A stretch of DNA of 64,000 nucleotides from Herbidospora galbida (GTDB lineage Bacteria > Actinomycetota > Actinomycetes > Streptosporangiales > Streptosporangiaceae): assembly GCF_005233835.1 (NCBI RefSeq), contig NZ_SZQA01000001.1:310001-374000 (forward strand). Reading direction: 5' to 3'. Each line of letters starts with the position of its first letter. Position 1 is the stretch's first letter. A program made the position numbers and the translations under genes. Below, one piece after another: positions 42,711 to 51,987 of this stretch. The notes beneath the pieces were generated by a model that did not search any database, was not told where the DNA came from, and saw only the letters and a list, made by a program, of their open reading frames with translations.

Positions 42711-45700
42711 TCAGCCGCAGGTCGCCTGACGGGGAAGCCCGGCGGCGTACGTGTCCCACTCGGCGGCGGTGAGGTCACGTCCGGACGCCCGGCACAACCG
42801 AGAGACCGCCTCGGCGGGGTCGAGCGACCAGCGGATGATGCGGCCGGAGTCGTCACCGCTGATCAGCTCGCCCGCCGGGGTGAAGGTGAGGGCCTTGATC
42901 GGCAGAGTGGGGCCGGTCAGCCGGGCGATGGGGCGCCGGCTGGCCAGGTCCCACACGATGATCGTGCGGTCCTCCCCGGCCGAGGCGAGCAGCCGCCGGT
43001 CGGCGCTGAAGGCGACGGCGTGGACGGGCGCGGTGTGGCCGGGCAGGGTGGCGAAGGTCCGTCCGGCCGGGTCGTGCAGTTTGACGGTACGGTCCGAGCC
43101 CGACGTGGCGATCGTCTTCCCGTCGGGGCTGAAGGCGACGTCCAGGATCGACCCGTGGCCCGGTCGTACCCGGGAGATCTCCTTGTCGGTGGCGGTGTTC
43201 CAGAGCAGCAGCAGGTCCGACGGGCCGACCGAGACCAGCAGCGGGTCGCGCGGGCTGTAGGCCACCACCGTCGACAGGTACGGCGGGGCCGTGAACGGCG
43301 CCTGCTTCGGCGCGGCGGGGTCGGTGACGTCCCAGCGGAACCGGCTGAGCGCGGTCGTCACCAGCACCCGGCCCGAGGGGTCGAACGCCACGCTGGTGGT
43401 GGCGCCCGTGCCCGCGTAGCGGGTCTCGCTCAGCCGCCGCCGCGTGGGCACGTCCCACAGGGTGAGGCTGTGGTCGCGGCCGACGGCCGCCAGCACCCGG
43501 CCGTCGGGGCTGAAGGCGATCGACCTGACCTGGTCGGGATGGCCGTCGAGGATGGCGACGGGCTGTCCGGTCAGGTCCCACAGGCGGACGGTCCGGTCGC
43601 TGCCGGCCGAGGCGACGGTCGTACCGTCGGGGCTGATCTGGAGGTCGTTGACGGCCTGGCTGTGGCCGCCGAACAGCGGGACCGCGCGCTCGCGGATCAC
43701 GATCGACCGGCCCATGCCACCTGAGGCGAGCCGGGAGCCGTCGGCGCTGAGGGCCAGGGCGCGGGTCTCGGCCCGGCTCCGGTCGAGGTAGGTCTCCACG
43801 GGCTGCCTGCGGGTCAGGTCCCAGATGGTGATCATGCCGTCTTCGTCGGCCACCGCGACCCGGTCGCCGGCGGGCGCGGACACCTCCCACGCGTAGGGGC
43901 CGCTCGTCGGCAGCGCGAACAGGGAGGAGACGGCGTCGCGGGTCAGCCGCCAGAACCGGGCGCCGCCGGTGTCGGAGGCGGTGACCAGCGTCTCCCCCGA
44001 GACGATCACCCGGTGGACGTGCTCGACGGGCACCTCGGCGTGGCGGCGGCCGGTGCGGACGTCCCACACGACCGTCTCGTCGGGGCCGGTGGCGACCAGC
44101 AGCGAGTTCCCGGCGCCGAAGGCCAGCGAGCCGATCTTCGGCCCATGCGTGTCGATCACGCGGTGGGCGCGATCGGGCAGCGTCCACAGGTCGATGGTGC
44201 CGTCGTCGTGGCCGACCGCGACCGTGGCGCCGTCGGTGGAGAAGGCCATGGCGGGGGTGAGGTCGGTGAGCCGTTCGGCGAAGACGGCCTTCATCGTGGT
44301 GGTGTCCCAGACCACGACCGAGCCGCGCGCCTTCGCCACGACCGGCTCGCGGGCGGTCGAGGCGAGATAGCGCCCGTCGGCGCTGAACGCCACGGTCCTG
44401 ACGTAGAGCGGCACGTCGGCCGGGTGATCGGTGAGGGTGGCGATCCGCCGGTGGTCGCGGTCCCACACCGCGACGGTGCCGCTGACCCCGGCACCGGCCA
44501 TCATGCCGCCGTCGGGGCTGAACGCCAGCGCGTAGACGCCCGAGTCGTCTGCCTGGACCTCGACCCGCCGCCGGGCCGCCGCCGCCACGCTCAGCACGCC
44601 GCCGACCGTCTCGGCGTCGCCGTTGAGGCGGTGGGCGGCGACCGCGAGCAGGCCCGCCAGGTCGGGGTCGGTGTCGAGCAGGAACCGGGCCGTCAGCGAC
44701 AGCCGGCCGGAGGCGGCGGTGTGCTGCTGGCGCTGCGCCTCCCGTCCTTGGCCGACCGCGACGCCGCCGCTGACGAAGGCCACCAGGAGCAGCGCCGCGA
44801 TCCCGGCGACCATCCGCTTGAGCAGCCGGTTGCGCCGCCGGACCGCGACGATCTCGTCGTGCTCGGCCTCCCGGGAGGCGGTCAGGAAGGCGGTCTCCAG
44901 GGCGTTCGGCTCGCCGGGGTGCTCTTCGGCCCACGTACGGGCCGACGACAGCCGCGCCCCCCGGTAGAGCATGCCGGGGTCGCGGCCCTGGGCGTCCCAG
45001 AGCCGGGCGGCGTCGGTGACGCCCCGGTGCACCAGCAGCGCGGCGCGGTCGTCGGTGAGCCAGCCGCGCAGCCGGGGCCAGTTGCGGATCAGCGCCTCGT
45101 GCGCGACCTCGGCCGAGCCCTCGCCGAGGGTGACCAGCCGGGCGGCGGCCAGCCGCAGCAGCACCCCGGTGACCACCGGTTCGGGGGCGATGCCGACCAG
45201 TTCGGCGGGAGAGACCGGGCGGCGGGTGTCCTCGGTGCCCTCTCCCAGGGCCGACAGGCGCAGGAAGATCCTCCGGGCGACCTGGCGTTCCCGGGGGGCG
45301 AGGTCGGCGTACACCTGCTCGGCGGTCTGGGCGATGGCCCCGGTGACGCCGCCGGTGCCGTGGTAGGCCTTCAGGCTGAGCAGGGTGCCCTCGCGGGCCC
45401 GCCAGGTCTCCAGCAGGGCGTGCGAGACGAGCGGCAGCCCGCCCGGTTCGGCGACGGCGGCGGCGACGATCTCGGCCAGCATCTCGGGCTGCACCCGCAG
45501 CCCCGCCCGCGCGGCCGGGCCGACGACGATGTCCCGCAGCTCGGCGGTCGACGGCGGCCCCACCAGTAACTGGGCCTCGCCGCGGAGCGCCTCGACCAGG
45601 TCGGGATAGCGGGTCAGCCGGCCCAGGAAGTCGGCCCGGACGCCCAGCACGACCCGCCGCCCGGGTTCGAGCAGCCGGACCACGAAGGCCCGCCGCTCCG

Positions 45701-46754
45701 CCTCGTCGGCGCAGAGCGTGAAGAGCTCCTCGAACTGGTCGACGACCAGCAGCGCGCCGGTCTCCTCGGGCACCTGGGCGAGCGGGTGCTCCCCCGGCGT
45801 GACCAGCACGCTGCCCGGCCGGGCCCCGACCAGCCCGGCCCGCAGCAGCGACGACTTGCCACTGCCGGAGGCGCCGAAGACGGCCACGAGCGGCAGCCGG
45901 TCGGACAGGTCGACCAGCCGGTCGCGCAGCGCCTCCCGTCCGAAGAACCAGGCGGCGTCCGCCGCCTGGAAGGCCGCCAGTCCCCGGTACGGACACTCGC
46001 CGCTGTCGGCCGGAAGGGGGATCAGCTCCTCGTCCCCCCGCAGCATCGCCTCGTGCAGCCGCCGCAGGTCGAGGCCGGGTTCGACGCCGAGCTCCCGGTC
46101 GAGCACCTCTCTGGCCTCGTGGAAGCTCTCCAGCGCCTCGGCCTGCCGTCCGGACCGGTAGAGCGCCAGCATCAGCCGGCCGCGCAACCCTTCACGGAAG
46201 GGATGCCGCCGGGCCAGTTCGGTGAGGTCGGCGACGCTGTCCGCGGGACGACCGGCCCGCAGCAGGGCGTCCGCCCATGACTCGGCCGCGGCGAGCCGGG
46301 CCTCCTCAAGGGCGCGCGCGGCCTCGGCGACCGGCGGGCAGTCGGTGAACCCCTCGAATGCCTCGCCCCGCCACGTTCTCAGGGCCTCTCCCAGCCGTTT
46401 GGCGGCCAGTTCGGCCTCCCCGGCCGCCAGCGCCGCCTCGCCCTGGGCCGTCAGGTCGCGGAAGCGGCGGGCGTCGACCCCCGAGGCGTCGAGGGTGTAG
46501 CCGCCGGGCCCGCGGGTCAGCACGTCGTCGCCCAGGATTCGGCGGAGCCGGTGGACGTACAGGTAAAGATTGTGCCGCGCCGACGCGGGCGGCCGGTCGC
46601 CCCAGACCGCGTCGACGAGCGCTTCGGGCGACTGGGGCCGACCGGCCCCGGCCAGCAGTACGGCGAGCGTCAGCCGCAGCTTGCGGGCGTCTCCGAGAGA
46701 GACCACACGCCCGTCCCGGATGACCTGCAACGTCCCCAGTACGTTGAATTCCAT
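42711..46754 (-). CDS. Giant SARP-BTAD / STAND ATPase / WD40 regulator
   Basis: 1347 residues. The OmpR-like DNA-binding domain (1-90: MEFNVLGTLQVIRDGRVV, SPEALVDAVWGDRPPASAR) is followed by a BTAD helical domain (about 95-245). A novel-STAND ATPase (about 252-600) opens CPYRGLAAFQAADAAWFFGR, with P-loop GASGSGKSSLL and Walker B LLVVDQFEELF. A transmembrane helix (RMVAGIAALLLVAFVSGG, about 640-660) follows, then about 13 WD40 blades (about 705-1335) with the recurring LAFSPDG and LWDLT motifs. It is a membrane-tethered, nucleotide-dependent signal integrator with a DNA-binding head. The transcript diverges from an orphan kinase gene. Confidence 0.9.
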   Translation of the reverse strand: MEFNVLGTLQVIRDGRVVSLGDARKLRLTLAVLLAGAGRPQSPEALVDAVWGDRPPASARHNLYLYVHRLRRILGDDVLTRGPGGYTLDASGVDARRFRDLTAQGEAALAAGEAELAAKRLGEALRTWRGEAFEGFTDCPPVAEAARALEEARLAAAESWADALLRAGRPADSVADLTELARRHPFREGLRGRLMLALYRSGRQAEALESFHEAREVLDRELGVEPGLDLRRLHEAMLRGDEELIPLPADSGECPYRGLAAFQAADAAWFFGREALRDRLVDLSDRLPLVAVFGASGSGKSSLLRAGLVGARPGSVLVTPGEHPLAQVPEETGALLVVDQFEELFTLCADEAERRAFVVRLLEPGRRVVLGVRADFLGRLTRYPDLVEALRGEAQLLVGPPSTAELRDIVVGPAARAGLRVQPEMLAEIVAAAVAEPGGLPLVSHALLETWRAREGTLLSLKAYHGTGGVTGAIAQTAEQVYADLAPRERQVARRIFLRLSALGEGTEDTRRPVSPAELVGIAPEPVVTGVLLRLAAARLVTLGEGSAEVAHEALIRNWPRLRGWLTDDRAALLVHRGVTDAARLWDAQGRDPGMLYRGARLSSARTWAEEHPGEPNALETAFLTASREAEHDEIVAVRRRNRLLKRMVAGIAALLLVAFVSGGVAVGQGREAQRQQHTAASGRLSLTARFLLDTDPDLAGLLAVAAHRLNGDAETVGGVLSVAAAARRRVEVQADDSGVYALAFSPDGGMMAGAGVSGTVAVWDRDHRRIATLTDHPADVPLYVRTVAFSADGRYLASTAREPVVAKARGSVVVWDTTTMKAVFAERLTDLTPAMAFSTDGATVAVGHDDGTIDLWTLPDRAHRVIDTHGPKIGSLAFGAGNSLLVATGPDETVVWDVRTGRRHAEVPVEHVHRVIVSGETLVTASDTGGARFWRLTRDAVSSLFALPTSGPYAWEVSAPAGDRVAVADEDGMITIWDLTRRQPVETYLDRSRAETRALALSADGSRLASGGMGRSIVIRERAVPLFGGHSQAVNDLQISPDGTTVASAGSDRTVRLWDLTGQPVAILDGHPDQVRSIAFSPDGRVLAAVGRDHSLTLWDVPTRRRLSETRYAGTGATTSVAFDPSGRVLVTTALSRFRWDVTDPAAPKQAPFTAPPYLSTVVAYSPRDPLLVSVGPSDLLLLWNTATDKEISRVRPGHGSILDVAFSPDGKTIATSGSDRTVKLHDPAGRTFATLPGHTAPVHAVAFSADRRLLASAGEDRTIIVWDLASRRPIARLTGPTLPIKALTFTPAGELISGDDSGRIIRWSLDPAEAVSRLCRASGRDLTAAEWDTYAAGLPRQATCG

Positions 46755-46934
46755 CCAGCGTCACGACTCCCGGGCCCGAGCTTCTCGATCAAGGTGTCCA
46801 GGCTGGTCATGATCTTTTACTCTGTCAAGGCTTAATTGACCGATCTGAGGACTTTGCCTGCCGTCGGGAAGTTATGGCTGGTCATTGGGGTTTTTTGACT
46901 CATGGGGGCAGGTGAATCAGGCGGGGGAAGATCA

Positions 46935-48422
46935 ATGGGCAAGTTGAGGCGTTCGTCGTTCCGGACGCGGAGGACACTCGCCACAGGCGTTCTCATGGCG
47001 CTGATGTGCCTGGGGCTGAGTCTGCTCTTCCTCATGTACGTGGGCGGCAAGGAGGATGACAACGCGCTGCACCAGGGGCTCATGGCCTGGAGCAAGGTCG
47101 AACCCCAGATCCGGCAGGGGACGCTGCCCTCGCTGCTGCCGCACGACGACGACGAGGCGATCCAGGTGCTGGACGCCAACGGCACGGTGGTCGCGGCGAC
47201 CAGCCAGCTGACCGGCGCGCCGCCGATGGTCTCCTTCCATCCCACAAACGAGAAACTGAGCACCACCCAGGTCCTGTGCCCGCCGGCGGGGCTGTCGGGG
47301 TGCAAGACCGTGACCTCGATCAACGTCTACCAGCCCGACGGCATCTGGTCGATGCACGTGGCGACGCCGACGGTCCCCTGGTACGGCACCACCACCGCGG
47401 TGTTCCTGGCGGTCGGCACGTCCCTGCTGGTGACCACGGCGGTGAGCTGCTGGGTGTTCCGCGACATCTCCAAGGCGGTGGCGCCGGTCACCGCGATACA
47501 GCGGCAACTGGCCGACATCAGCGCCGCCCAGCTCGAACGCCGGGTCCCGGTGCCCGTCCCGTACAACACCTACGAAGAGGTCAGGGTCCTGGCCGAGACG
47601 GTGAACGGCACCCTCGACCGGCTGGAGGCCGCCTACGAACGCCTGCGGCGGTTCACCTCCGACGCCTCCCACGACCTGCGCAGCCCGATCACCGCGATGC
47701 GGCTGCAGCTGGACGAGGCCCTCACCTACCCCCAGGACGCCGACTGGCCGAAGGTCGCCACGGCGGTGCTCGCGGGTGTCGACCGGCTCCAGGCGATCGT
47801 CACCGACCTGCTGACCCTGGCCAAGCTGGACGCGGGCGCCCCCCTCAGCGGCGAGCCGACCGACCTGGGCGCACTCGCCGCCGCCGAGCTCGACCAGCGC
47901 GCCCACGGGGCGAAGATCGTCCGGCGCATCGAGGAGGGCGTGTGCGTCGACTGCGACCGGCTGCGCATCTCCCGGGTCCTCGTCAACCTGCTCGACAACG
48001 CCGAACGGCACACCGCGTCCCAGATCTCCGTCACCGTACGGGCCGAGAACGGGACCGCCGTCATGGAGGTCCTGGACGACGGCGACGGCGTCGCCGTCGC
48101 GGACCGCGAACGGGTCTTCGAACGCTTCACCCGGCTGGACGCGGCCCGCGACCGGGACTCGGGCGGGACCGGGCTCGGCCTGGCCATCGCCAGGGAGATC
48201 GCCCAGGCGCACGCGGGCACGCTGACCATCGAGGACAGCGACCGGGGCGCGCGCTTCGTGCTGCGCATCCCCCAGTGCCCGCCCCGTGCCCGCACGACCG
48301 AGGCGCCCCAGGAGAGCCCCGCCGAACGGCCGATCCCCCGCCGGCGGCTGGAGCGGCTGACGGCGATCGTCATGAACGGCCGGCGGCAGGTCGCCCCGCA
48401 CGAGACGAATCCGGCACGCTAG
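46935..48422 (+). CDS. Orphan sensor histidine kinase (HisKA/HAMP type)
   Basis: The 495-residue kinase is taken from the ATG after GGGGGAAG; ATG 46902 in frame is possible. The N-terminal membrane helix (about 15-38) and a second near 148-172 (TTAVFLAVGTSLLVTTAVSC) flank an extracytoplasmic domain of about 110 residues with a Cys pair (LCPPAGLSGC). HAMP, then HisKA with phosphoacceptor His in SDASHDLRSPIT. The HATPase domain has N box NLLDNAERH and G boxes DDGDGV and GGTGLGLAIA. No response regulator is adjacent; the neighbours are the giant SARP and a TetR gene, so its partner is elsewhere. Confidence 0.9.
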   Translation: MGKLRRSSFRTRRTLATGVLMALMCLGLSLLFLMYVGGKEDDNALHQGLMAWSKVEPQIRQGTLPSLLPHDDDEAIQVLDANGTVVAATSQLTGAPPMVSFHPTNEKLSTTQVLCPPAGLSGCKTVTSINVYQPDGIWSMHVATPTVPWYGTTTAVFLAVGTSLLVTTAVSCWVFRDISKAVAPVTAIQRQLADISAAQLERRVPVPVPYNTYEEVRVLAETVNGTLDRLEAAYERLRRFTSDASHDLRSPITAMRLQLDEALTYPQDADWPKVATAVLAGVDRLQAIVTDLLTLAKLDAGAPLSGEPTDLGALAAAELDQRAHGAKIVRRIEEGVCVDCDRLRISRVLVNLLDNAERHTASQISVTVRAENGTAVMEVLDDGDGVAVADRERVFERFTRLDAARDRDSGGTGLGLAIAREIAQAHAGTLTIEDSDRGARFVLRIPQCPPRARTTEAPQESPAERPIPRRRLERLTAIVMNGRRQVAPHETNPAR

Positions 48423-48469
48423 GGCGCGGGGGCGTATGTTAGCAGTGACTACAAAACCCGGAGGGGGCC

Positions 48470-49060
48470 ATGGCCGGCGGACGACCGCGGACCTTCGACA
48501 GCGACGCGGCCCTCGACGGGGCCATGGAGGTGTTCTGGCGTCAGGGCTACGAGGGCACCGGGATCTCCGACCTCCTCAAGGCGATGGGCATCAGCAACGC
48601 GCCCAGCCTCTACAACGCCTTCGGCAACAAGGAGCAGCTGTTCCGTAAGGTGCTCGACCGCTACGCGGAGGGCCCCGCGGGCTACATCCGCGAGGCGTTC
48701 CTGGAGCCGACGGCACGCGCGGCCGTGTCGACCCTCCTGCACGGCGCCGCCGACGCGACGACCCATCCCGACCATCCGCGCGGGTGCATCACGGTGCAGG
48801 GCGGCCTGGCCTGCTCGCCCGGCGCGGAGGCCGCCCGCGACGAACTGACGATGCGCAGGGCGGCCGGAGAGGCGGCCCTGCGGGAACGGCTGCGGCAGGC
48901 CGGCCAGAGCGGCGAACTTCCGGCGGGCAGCGATCCCGAGGCTCTGGCGCGCTACTTCACCACCATCTACCAGGGCATAGCCGTCCAGGCGGCCGGTGGC
49001 GCGACCCGGGAGCAACTGCACCAGGTCGTGGACCTGGCCATGACCGTCTGGCCGCAGTAG
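48470..49060 (+). CDS. TetR-family transcriptional regulator
   Basis: The 196-residue protein starts at an ATG after GGAGGG. The HTH (about 8-55) reads TFDSDAALDGAMEVFWRQGY, then SNAPSLYNAFGNKEQLFRKV, close to the AcrR/NemR-like group. A ligand-binding helical domain follows, with Cys in GCITVQGGLACSPG that could serve in redox or electrophile sensing, as in NemR (inference). The perfect palindrome at 49100-49123, downstream of this gene and over the promoter of the SDR gene, is the probable target. Confidence 0.9.
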   Translation: MAGGRPRTFDSDAALDGAMEVFWRQGYEGTGISDLLKAMGISNAPSLYNAFGNKEQLFRKVLDRYAEGPAGYIREAFLEPTARAAVSTLLHGAADATTHPDHPRGCITVQGGLACSPGAEAARDELTMRRAAGEAALRERLRQAGQSGELPAGSDPEALARYFTTIYQGIAVQAAGGATREQLHQVVDLAMTVWPQ

Positions 49061-49073
49061 CCCCGACTCCTGT

Positions 49074-49103
49074 TTGACACCCGTCCTTTGTCGGGTCTAG
49101 TTT
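49074..49103 (+). promoter_or_regulatory. Promoter of the SDR operon
   Basis: TTGACA (49074-49079), 18 bases, TAGTTT (49098-49103). The -10 box overlaps the TetR-type palindrome. Confidence 0.6.
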
Positions 49104-49123
49104 TTTAGTACTCACTAAAAAAC
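49100..49123. promoter_or_regulatory. TetR-type operator
   Basis: Perfect inverted repeat with arms GTTTTTTAGT (49100-49109) and ACTAAAAAAC (49114-49123) around ACTC, strikingly AT-rich for this genome. It covers the -10 and transcription start of the SDR gene, so binding would block transcription. Confidence 0.75.
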
Positions 49124-49139
49124 AACGAGGAGCGGGATC

Positions 49140-49889
49140 ATGGGACAGCTCGACGGCAAGACGGCCATCGTGACCGGGGGCACCAGCGGAATCGGCCTGG
49201 CCACCGCGGAGCGGTTCGCGGCGGAGGGCGCGCACGTCTTCGTGACCGGCCGCCGCCAGGACGCGCTCGACGCCGCCGTGGCCAAGATCGGCCCCAACGC
49301 GACCGGCGTGCGGGGCGACGTCGCCGACCTGGCCGACCTCGACCGGCTCTACGCCGCCGTCGCCGGGCAGAACCGGCGCGTCGACGTGCTCTTCGCCAAT
49401 GCGGGCGGCGGCGAGTTCTCCACCCTGGAACAGGTCACCGAGGAGCACTTCGACCAGACCTTCGGCACCAACACCAAGGGCATGCTCTTCACCGTCCAGA
49501 AGGCGCTGCCGCTGCTCAACGACGGCGCCTCGATCATCCTGCAGGCGTCCAACGCGGCCACCCTCGGCAACGAGGCGTTCGGGGTGTACGCGGCCTCCAA
49601 GGCCGCCGTCCGGTCCTTCGCCCGCACGTGGGCGGCCGAGCTCAAGGGGCGCTCGATCCGGGTCAACGCCATCAGCCCCGGCACGATCGACACCCCCGGC
49701 ATCGACGGCCTCGCCGCCGACCCGGAGGGGGCCGCCCAGCTCAAGTCGTACATGGCCGGCACCATCCCGATGGGCCGCGTCGGACGTCCGGAGGAGGTGG
49801 CCGGCGCCGTGCTGTTCCTCGCCTCCGACCAGAGCTCCTTCATCACGGGCATCGAGCTCTTCGTCGACGGCGGCCGGAACCAGATCTAG
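49140..49889 (+). CDS. Short-chain dehydrogenase/reductase (SDR)
   Basis: The 249-residue classical SDR starts after ACGAGGAG. Cofactor motif TGGTSGIG (about 12-19) with VTGRR suggesting NADP(H); structural NAG (LFANAGGG, with NAGGG for the usual NNAG); active-site Ser and YxxxK in YAASKAA; and RVNAISPGTIDTPG after the catalytic region. The C-terminal SSFITGIELFVDGG is standard. It reduces a keto compound or oxidises an alcohol; the substrate is unknown. First gene of an operon with the LLM oxidoreductase (four bases apart) and controlled by the TetR operator upstream. Confidence 0.92.
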   Translation: MGQLDGKTAIVTGGTSGIGLATAERFAAEGAHVFVTGRRQDALDAAVAKIGPNATGVRGDVADLADLDRLYAAVAGQNRRVDVLFANAGGGEFSTLEQVTEEHFDQTFGTNTKGMLFTVQKALPLLNDGASIILQASNAATLGNEAFGVYAASKAAVRSFARTWAAELKGRSIRVNAISPGTIDTPGIDGLAADPEGAAQLKSYMAGTIPMGRVGRPEEVAGAVLFLASDQSSFITGIELFVDGGRNQI

Positions 49890-49893
49890 GCAC

Positions 49894-50757
49894 ATGACCA
49901 TGCGACTGAGCCGAACGGGAATCTGGAGCATCGAACTGCGGACGGCCGACCCGCACGAGATCACCGACGCCGCCGCCGAACTCGACGAACTGGGCTGGGG
50001 CGCGTTGTGGATCCCGGGCCTGGGCGGCGGCGACGTCATCGGCGACGCCGAACGCCTGTTGCGGGCCACCCGCGACGCGACGGTGGCGATCGGGGTCGCG
50101 AGCATCTGGCGTCACCGGGCCGCCGACCTGGCGGCGGGGCACACGCGCCTCCAGGCCGCCTACGGCCGCCGGCATCTGCTCGGCCTCGGCGTCAGCGACC
50201 CGGCCGCCGCCCACGATGCGGGACGGCCGTATCGGCCCTTGGCCGACATGGCCGCCTACCTGGACAGACTCGAACAGGAACCCACGCCCGTGCCCCCTGG
50301 CGAGCGCGTCATGGCGGCGCTCGGCCCAAGAATGACCGAACTGGCCGGACGACGCACCGCAGGCGTCCATCCCTTCATGGTCACCCCGGAGTACTCCGCC
50401 GAGGCGCGCGAGCGGCTGGGCGACGGGCCTGTGATCGCGCCGTACCAGGCCGTCGTCCTCGAACGGGATCCGGGGAGGGCCCGCGCCGCGGCGCGCGACT
50501 TCCTGGCCGTGTTCCTCGGCATGGACCACTACGCGCGGAGCCTGCGGCGGCAGGGGTTCACCGAAAGCGACCTCGCCCACGGCGGCAGCGACCGCCTCAT
50601 CGACGGCGTCGTGGCCTGGGGCGACGTCGACGCCATCGGCGCGCGCGTCCGCGCACACCACGAGGCCGGCGCCGACCACGTCTGCCTGCACGTCGTGGGG
50701 GCCGACTCGGCGACGCCCCTGCCCCAGTGGCGGGAACTGGCCCCGCTCGCCTCCTGA
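49894..50757 (+). CDS. LLM-class F420-dependent oxidoreductase
   Basis: The 287-residue TIM-barrel protein of the luciferase-like monooxygenase superfamily starts at ATG 49894, four bases after the SDR stop (a second ATG is two codons on). Motifs: IELRTADPHEITDAAAELDE, LGWGALWIPGLGGGDVI, a strand with TVAIGVASIWRH, then YGRRHLLGLGVSDP, and AGADHVCLHVVG near the C-terminus. This fits the TIGR03620-like actinobacterial F420 subgroup. It probably uses reduced deazaflavin F420 to reduce a substrate handled together with the SDR. Confidence 0.88.
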   Translation: MTMRLSRTGIWSIELRTADPHEITDAAAELDELGWGALWIPGLGGGDVIGDAERLLRATRDATVAIGVASIWRHRAADLAAGHTRLQAAYGRRHLLGLGVSDPAAAHDAGRPYRPLADMAAYLDRLEQEPTPVPPGERVMAALGPRMTELAGRRTAGVHPFMVTPEYSAEARERLGDGPVIAPYQAVVLERDPGRARAAARDFLAVFLGMDHYARSLRRQGFTESDLAHGGSDRLIDGVVAWGDVDAIGARVRAHHEAGADHVCLHVVGADSATPLPQWRELAPLAS

Positions 50758-50793
50758 TCCATGCCCCACCACCCCGACATGAGAGTTCCTGCT

Positions 50794-51906
50794 ATGAACC
50801 ACAGCGAAGACCCGGAAATCGGCAGGCGATGGCTGCTCAGGACGGCGGCCATCGGCGCCGCGGCCGCGCCCTTCCTCGCCGGAGGCACGTCGCCGGCCCT
50901 CGCCCGGCCGGCGGCCGGGAAGCCGACCCCCGCCACCCGCCTACCCGGCCTGCCGAAGGGCTTCTGGAAGACCTTCACCAGCCGATACGTCGACGTCGAC
51001 GGAGTACGCCTGCACGCGGTGACCGGCGGTGAGGGCCCGCCCGTCCTCTTCATCGGCGGCTGGCCCCAGACCTGGTACGCCTGGCGGCACGTGCTGCCCG
51101 CGCTCGCCCCGGACTTCAGCGTCGTCGCGATCGACCCCCGTGGGGTGGGCCTGTCGGACAAACCCGTCTCGGGCTACGACTCCGGCACGCTCGCCGACGA
51201 CGCGGTGAAGCTCATGAGAGCCCTCGGCCACCGACGATTCGCCCTCGTCACCCACGACGTGGGGTCATGGACGGGATACGCGCTCGCCTCGGACCACCCG
51301 GCGGCCGTGGACCGGTTCGTGGCCATGGAGACGATCACTCCCGGTCTCACCGAGCCCGGCGCGCTGCTGATCCCGGGGCAGTTGAACAACCTGCTGTGGC
51401 ACTTCCCGTTCAACCGGGTCGACGGCGTCAACGAGCAACTGGTGCGGGGCCGGGAGGACCTCTACTTCAGGTACCAGTTCGCCTCCAAGGGCACAACGCC
51501 GACCTCGATGCCACCCGTGGCCGTCCAGGTCTACGTCGACGCGCTCAAGTCGAGCCCGCAGGCGCTGCGCGCCAGTTTCGAGTTCTACCGCGCGATCGAC
51601 GAGATCATCGCCCAGAACGCCGAGCGGAAGAAGACCCGGCTCACGATGCCCGTCCTCGCCGTCGCGGGCGAGCGCGCCGTCGGGACCGGCGTGGAGACGG
51701 AGATGCGAGCCGTCGCCACGAACGTCGCCAGCGTGATCATCCCCGGGGCCGGTCACTTCCTCATGGACGAGAACCCCGACCAGGTGATCGCGGCCCTGAC
51801 ACCCTTCCTCGCCCCCTACCGGGGCGCGGCGAGGACGTCGCGCAGCACGTCCTCCGGCGTGACGCCCGCCAGTTCGCGCCGCAGTGACTCCTCGATGCCC
51901 TCATAG
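50794..51906 (+). CDS. Secreted (Tat-type) alpha/beta hydrolase, epoxide-hydrolase-like
   Basis: The 370-residue protein is taken from ATG 50794 behind GAGAG; ATG 50761 is also in frame. The N-terminus IGRRWLLRTAAIGAAAAPFL looks like a Tat signal. The hydrolase core has HGxP-like GGWPQTWYAW (oxyanion), nucleophile Asp in VTHDVGSWTG, and catalytic His in PGAGHFLMDENP. A nucleophile Asp with the cap-domain layout suggests an epoxide hydrolase or dehalogenase. The last 30 residues (ARTSRSTSSGVTPASSRR) do not belong to the fold: they are read antisense through an Rrf2-like relic, so the original C-terminus may have been lost. Confidence 0.85.
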   Translation: MNHSEDPEIGRRWLLRTAAIGAAAAPFLAGGTSPALARPAAGKPTPATRLPGLPKGFWKTFTSRYVDVDGVRLHAVTGGEGPPVLFIGGWPQTWYAWRHVLPALAPDFSVVAIDPRGVGLSDKPVSGYDSGTLADDAVKLMRALGHRRFALVTHDVGSWTGYALASDHPAAVDRFVAMETITPGLTEPGALLIPGQLNNLLWHFPFNRVDGVNEQLVRGREDLYFRYQFASKGTTPTSMPPVAVQVYVDALKSSPQALRASFEFYRAIDEIIAQNAERKKTRLTMPVLAVAGERAVGTGVETEMRAVATNVASVIIPGAGHFLMDENPDQVIAALTPFLAPYRGAARTSRSTSSGVTPASSRRSDSSMPS

Positions 51907-51985
51907 ATGTTCTGCATGGCGGGTTGGATGCCGTAGCCGATCACGCATCCCGGATCGGGGGCGGCGCGGTGCATCGCGAACAGCG
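51825..51985 (-). pseudogene. 3' fragment of a regulator gene, Rrf2-like
   Basis: Reading leftwards from about 51985 the frame gives GCVIGYGIQPAMQNIYEGIE then ESLRRELAGVTPEDVLRDVL, resembling the C-terminal helix of an Rrf2-family regulator. The DNA-binding half is missing. The fragment overlaps the 3' end of the hydrolase gene and abuts the SDR fragment head to head. Confidence 0.4.
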
Positions 51986-51987
51986 GG

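Noticed and set aside
44013-45569. Long frame opposite the giant WD40 regulator
   Set aside because: Shadow of the sense codons; no conserved feature.
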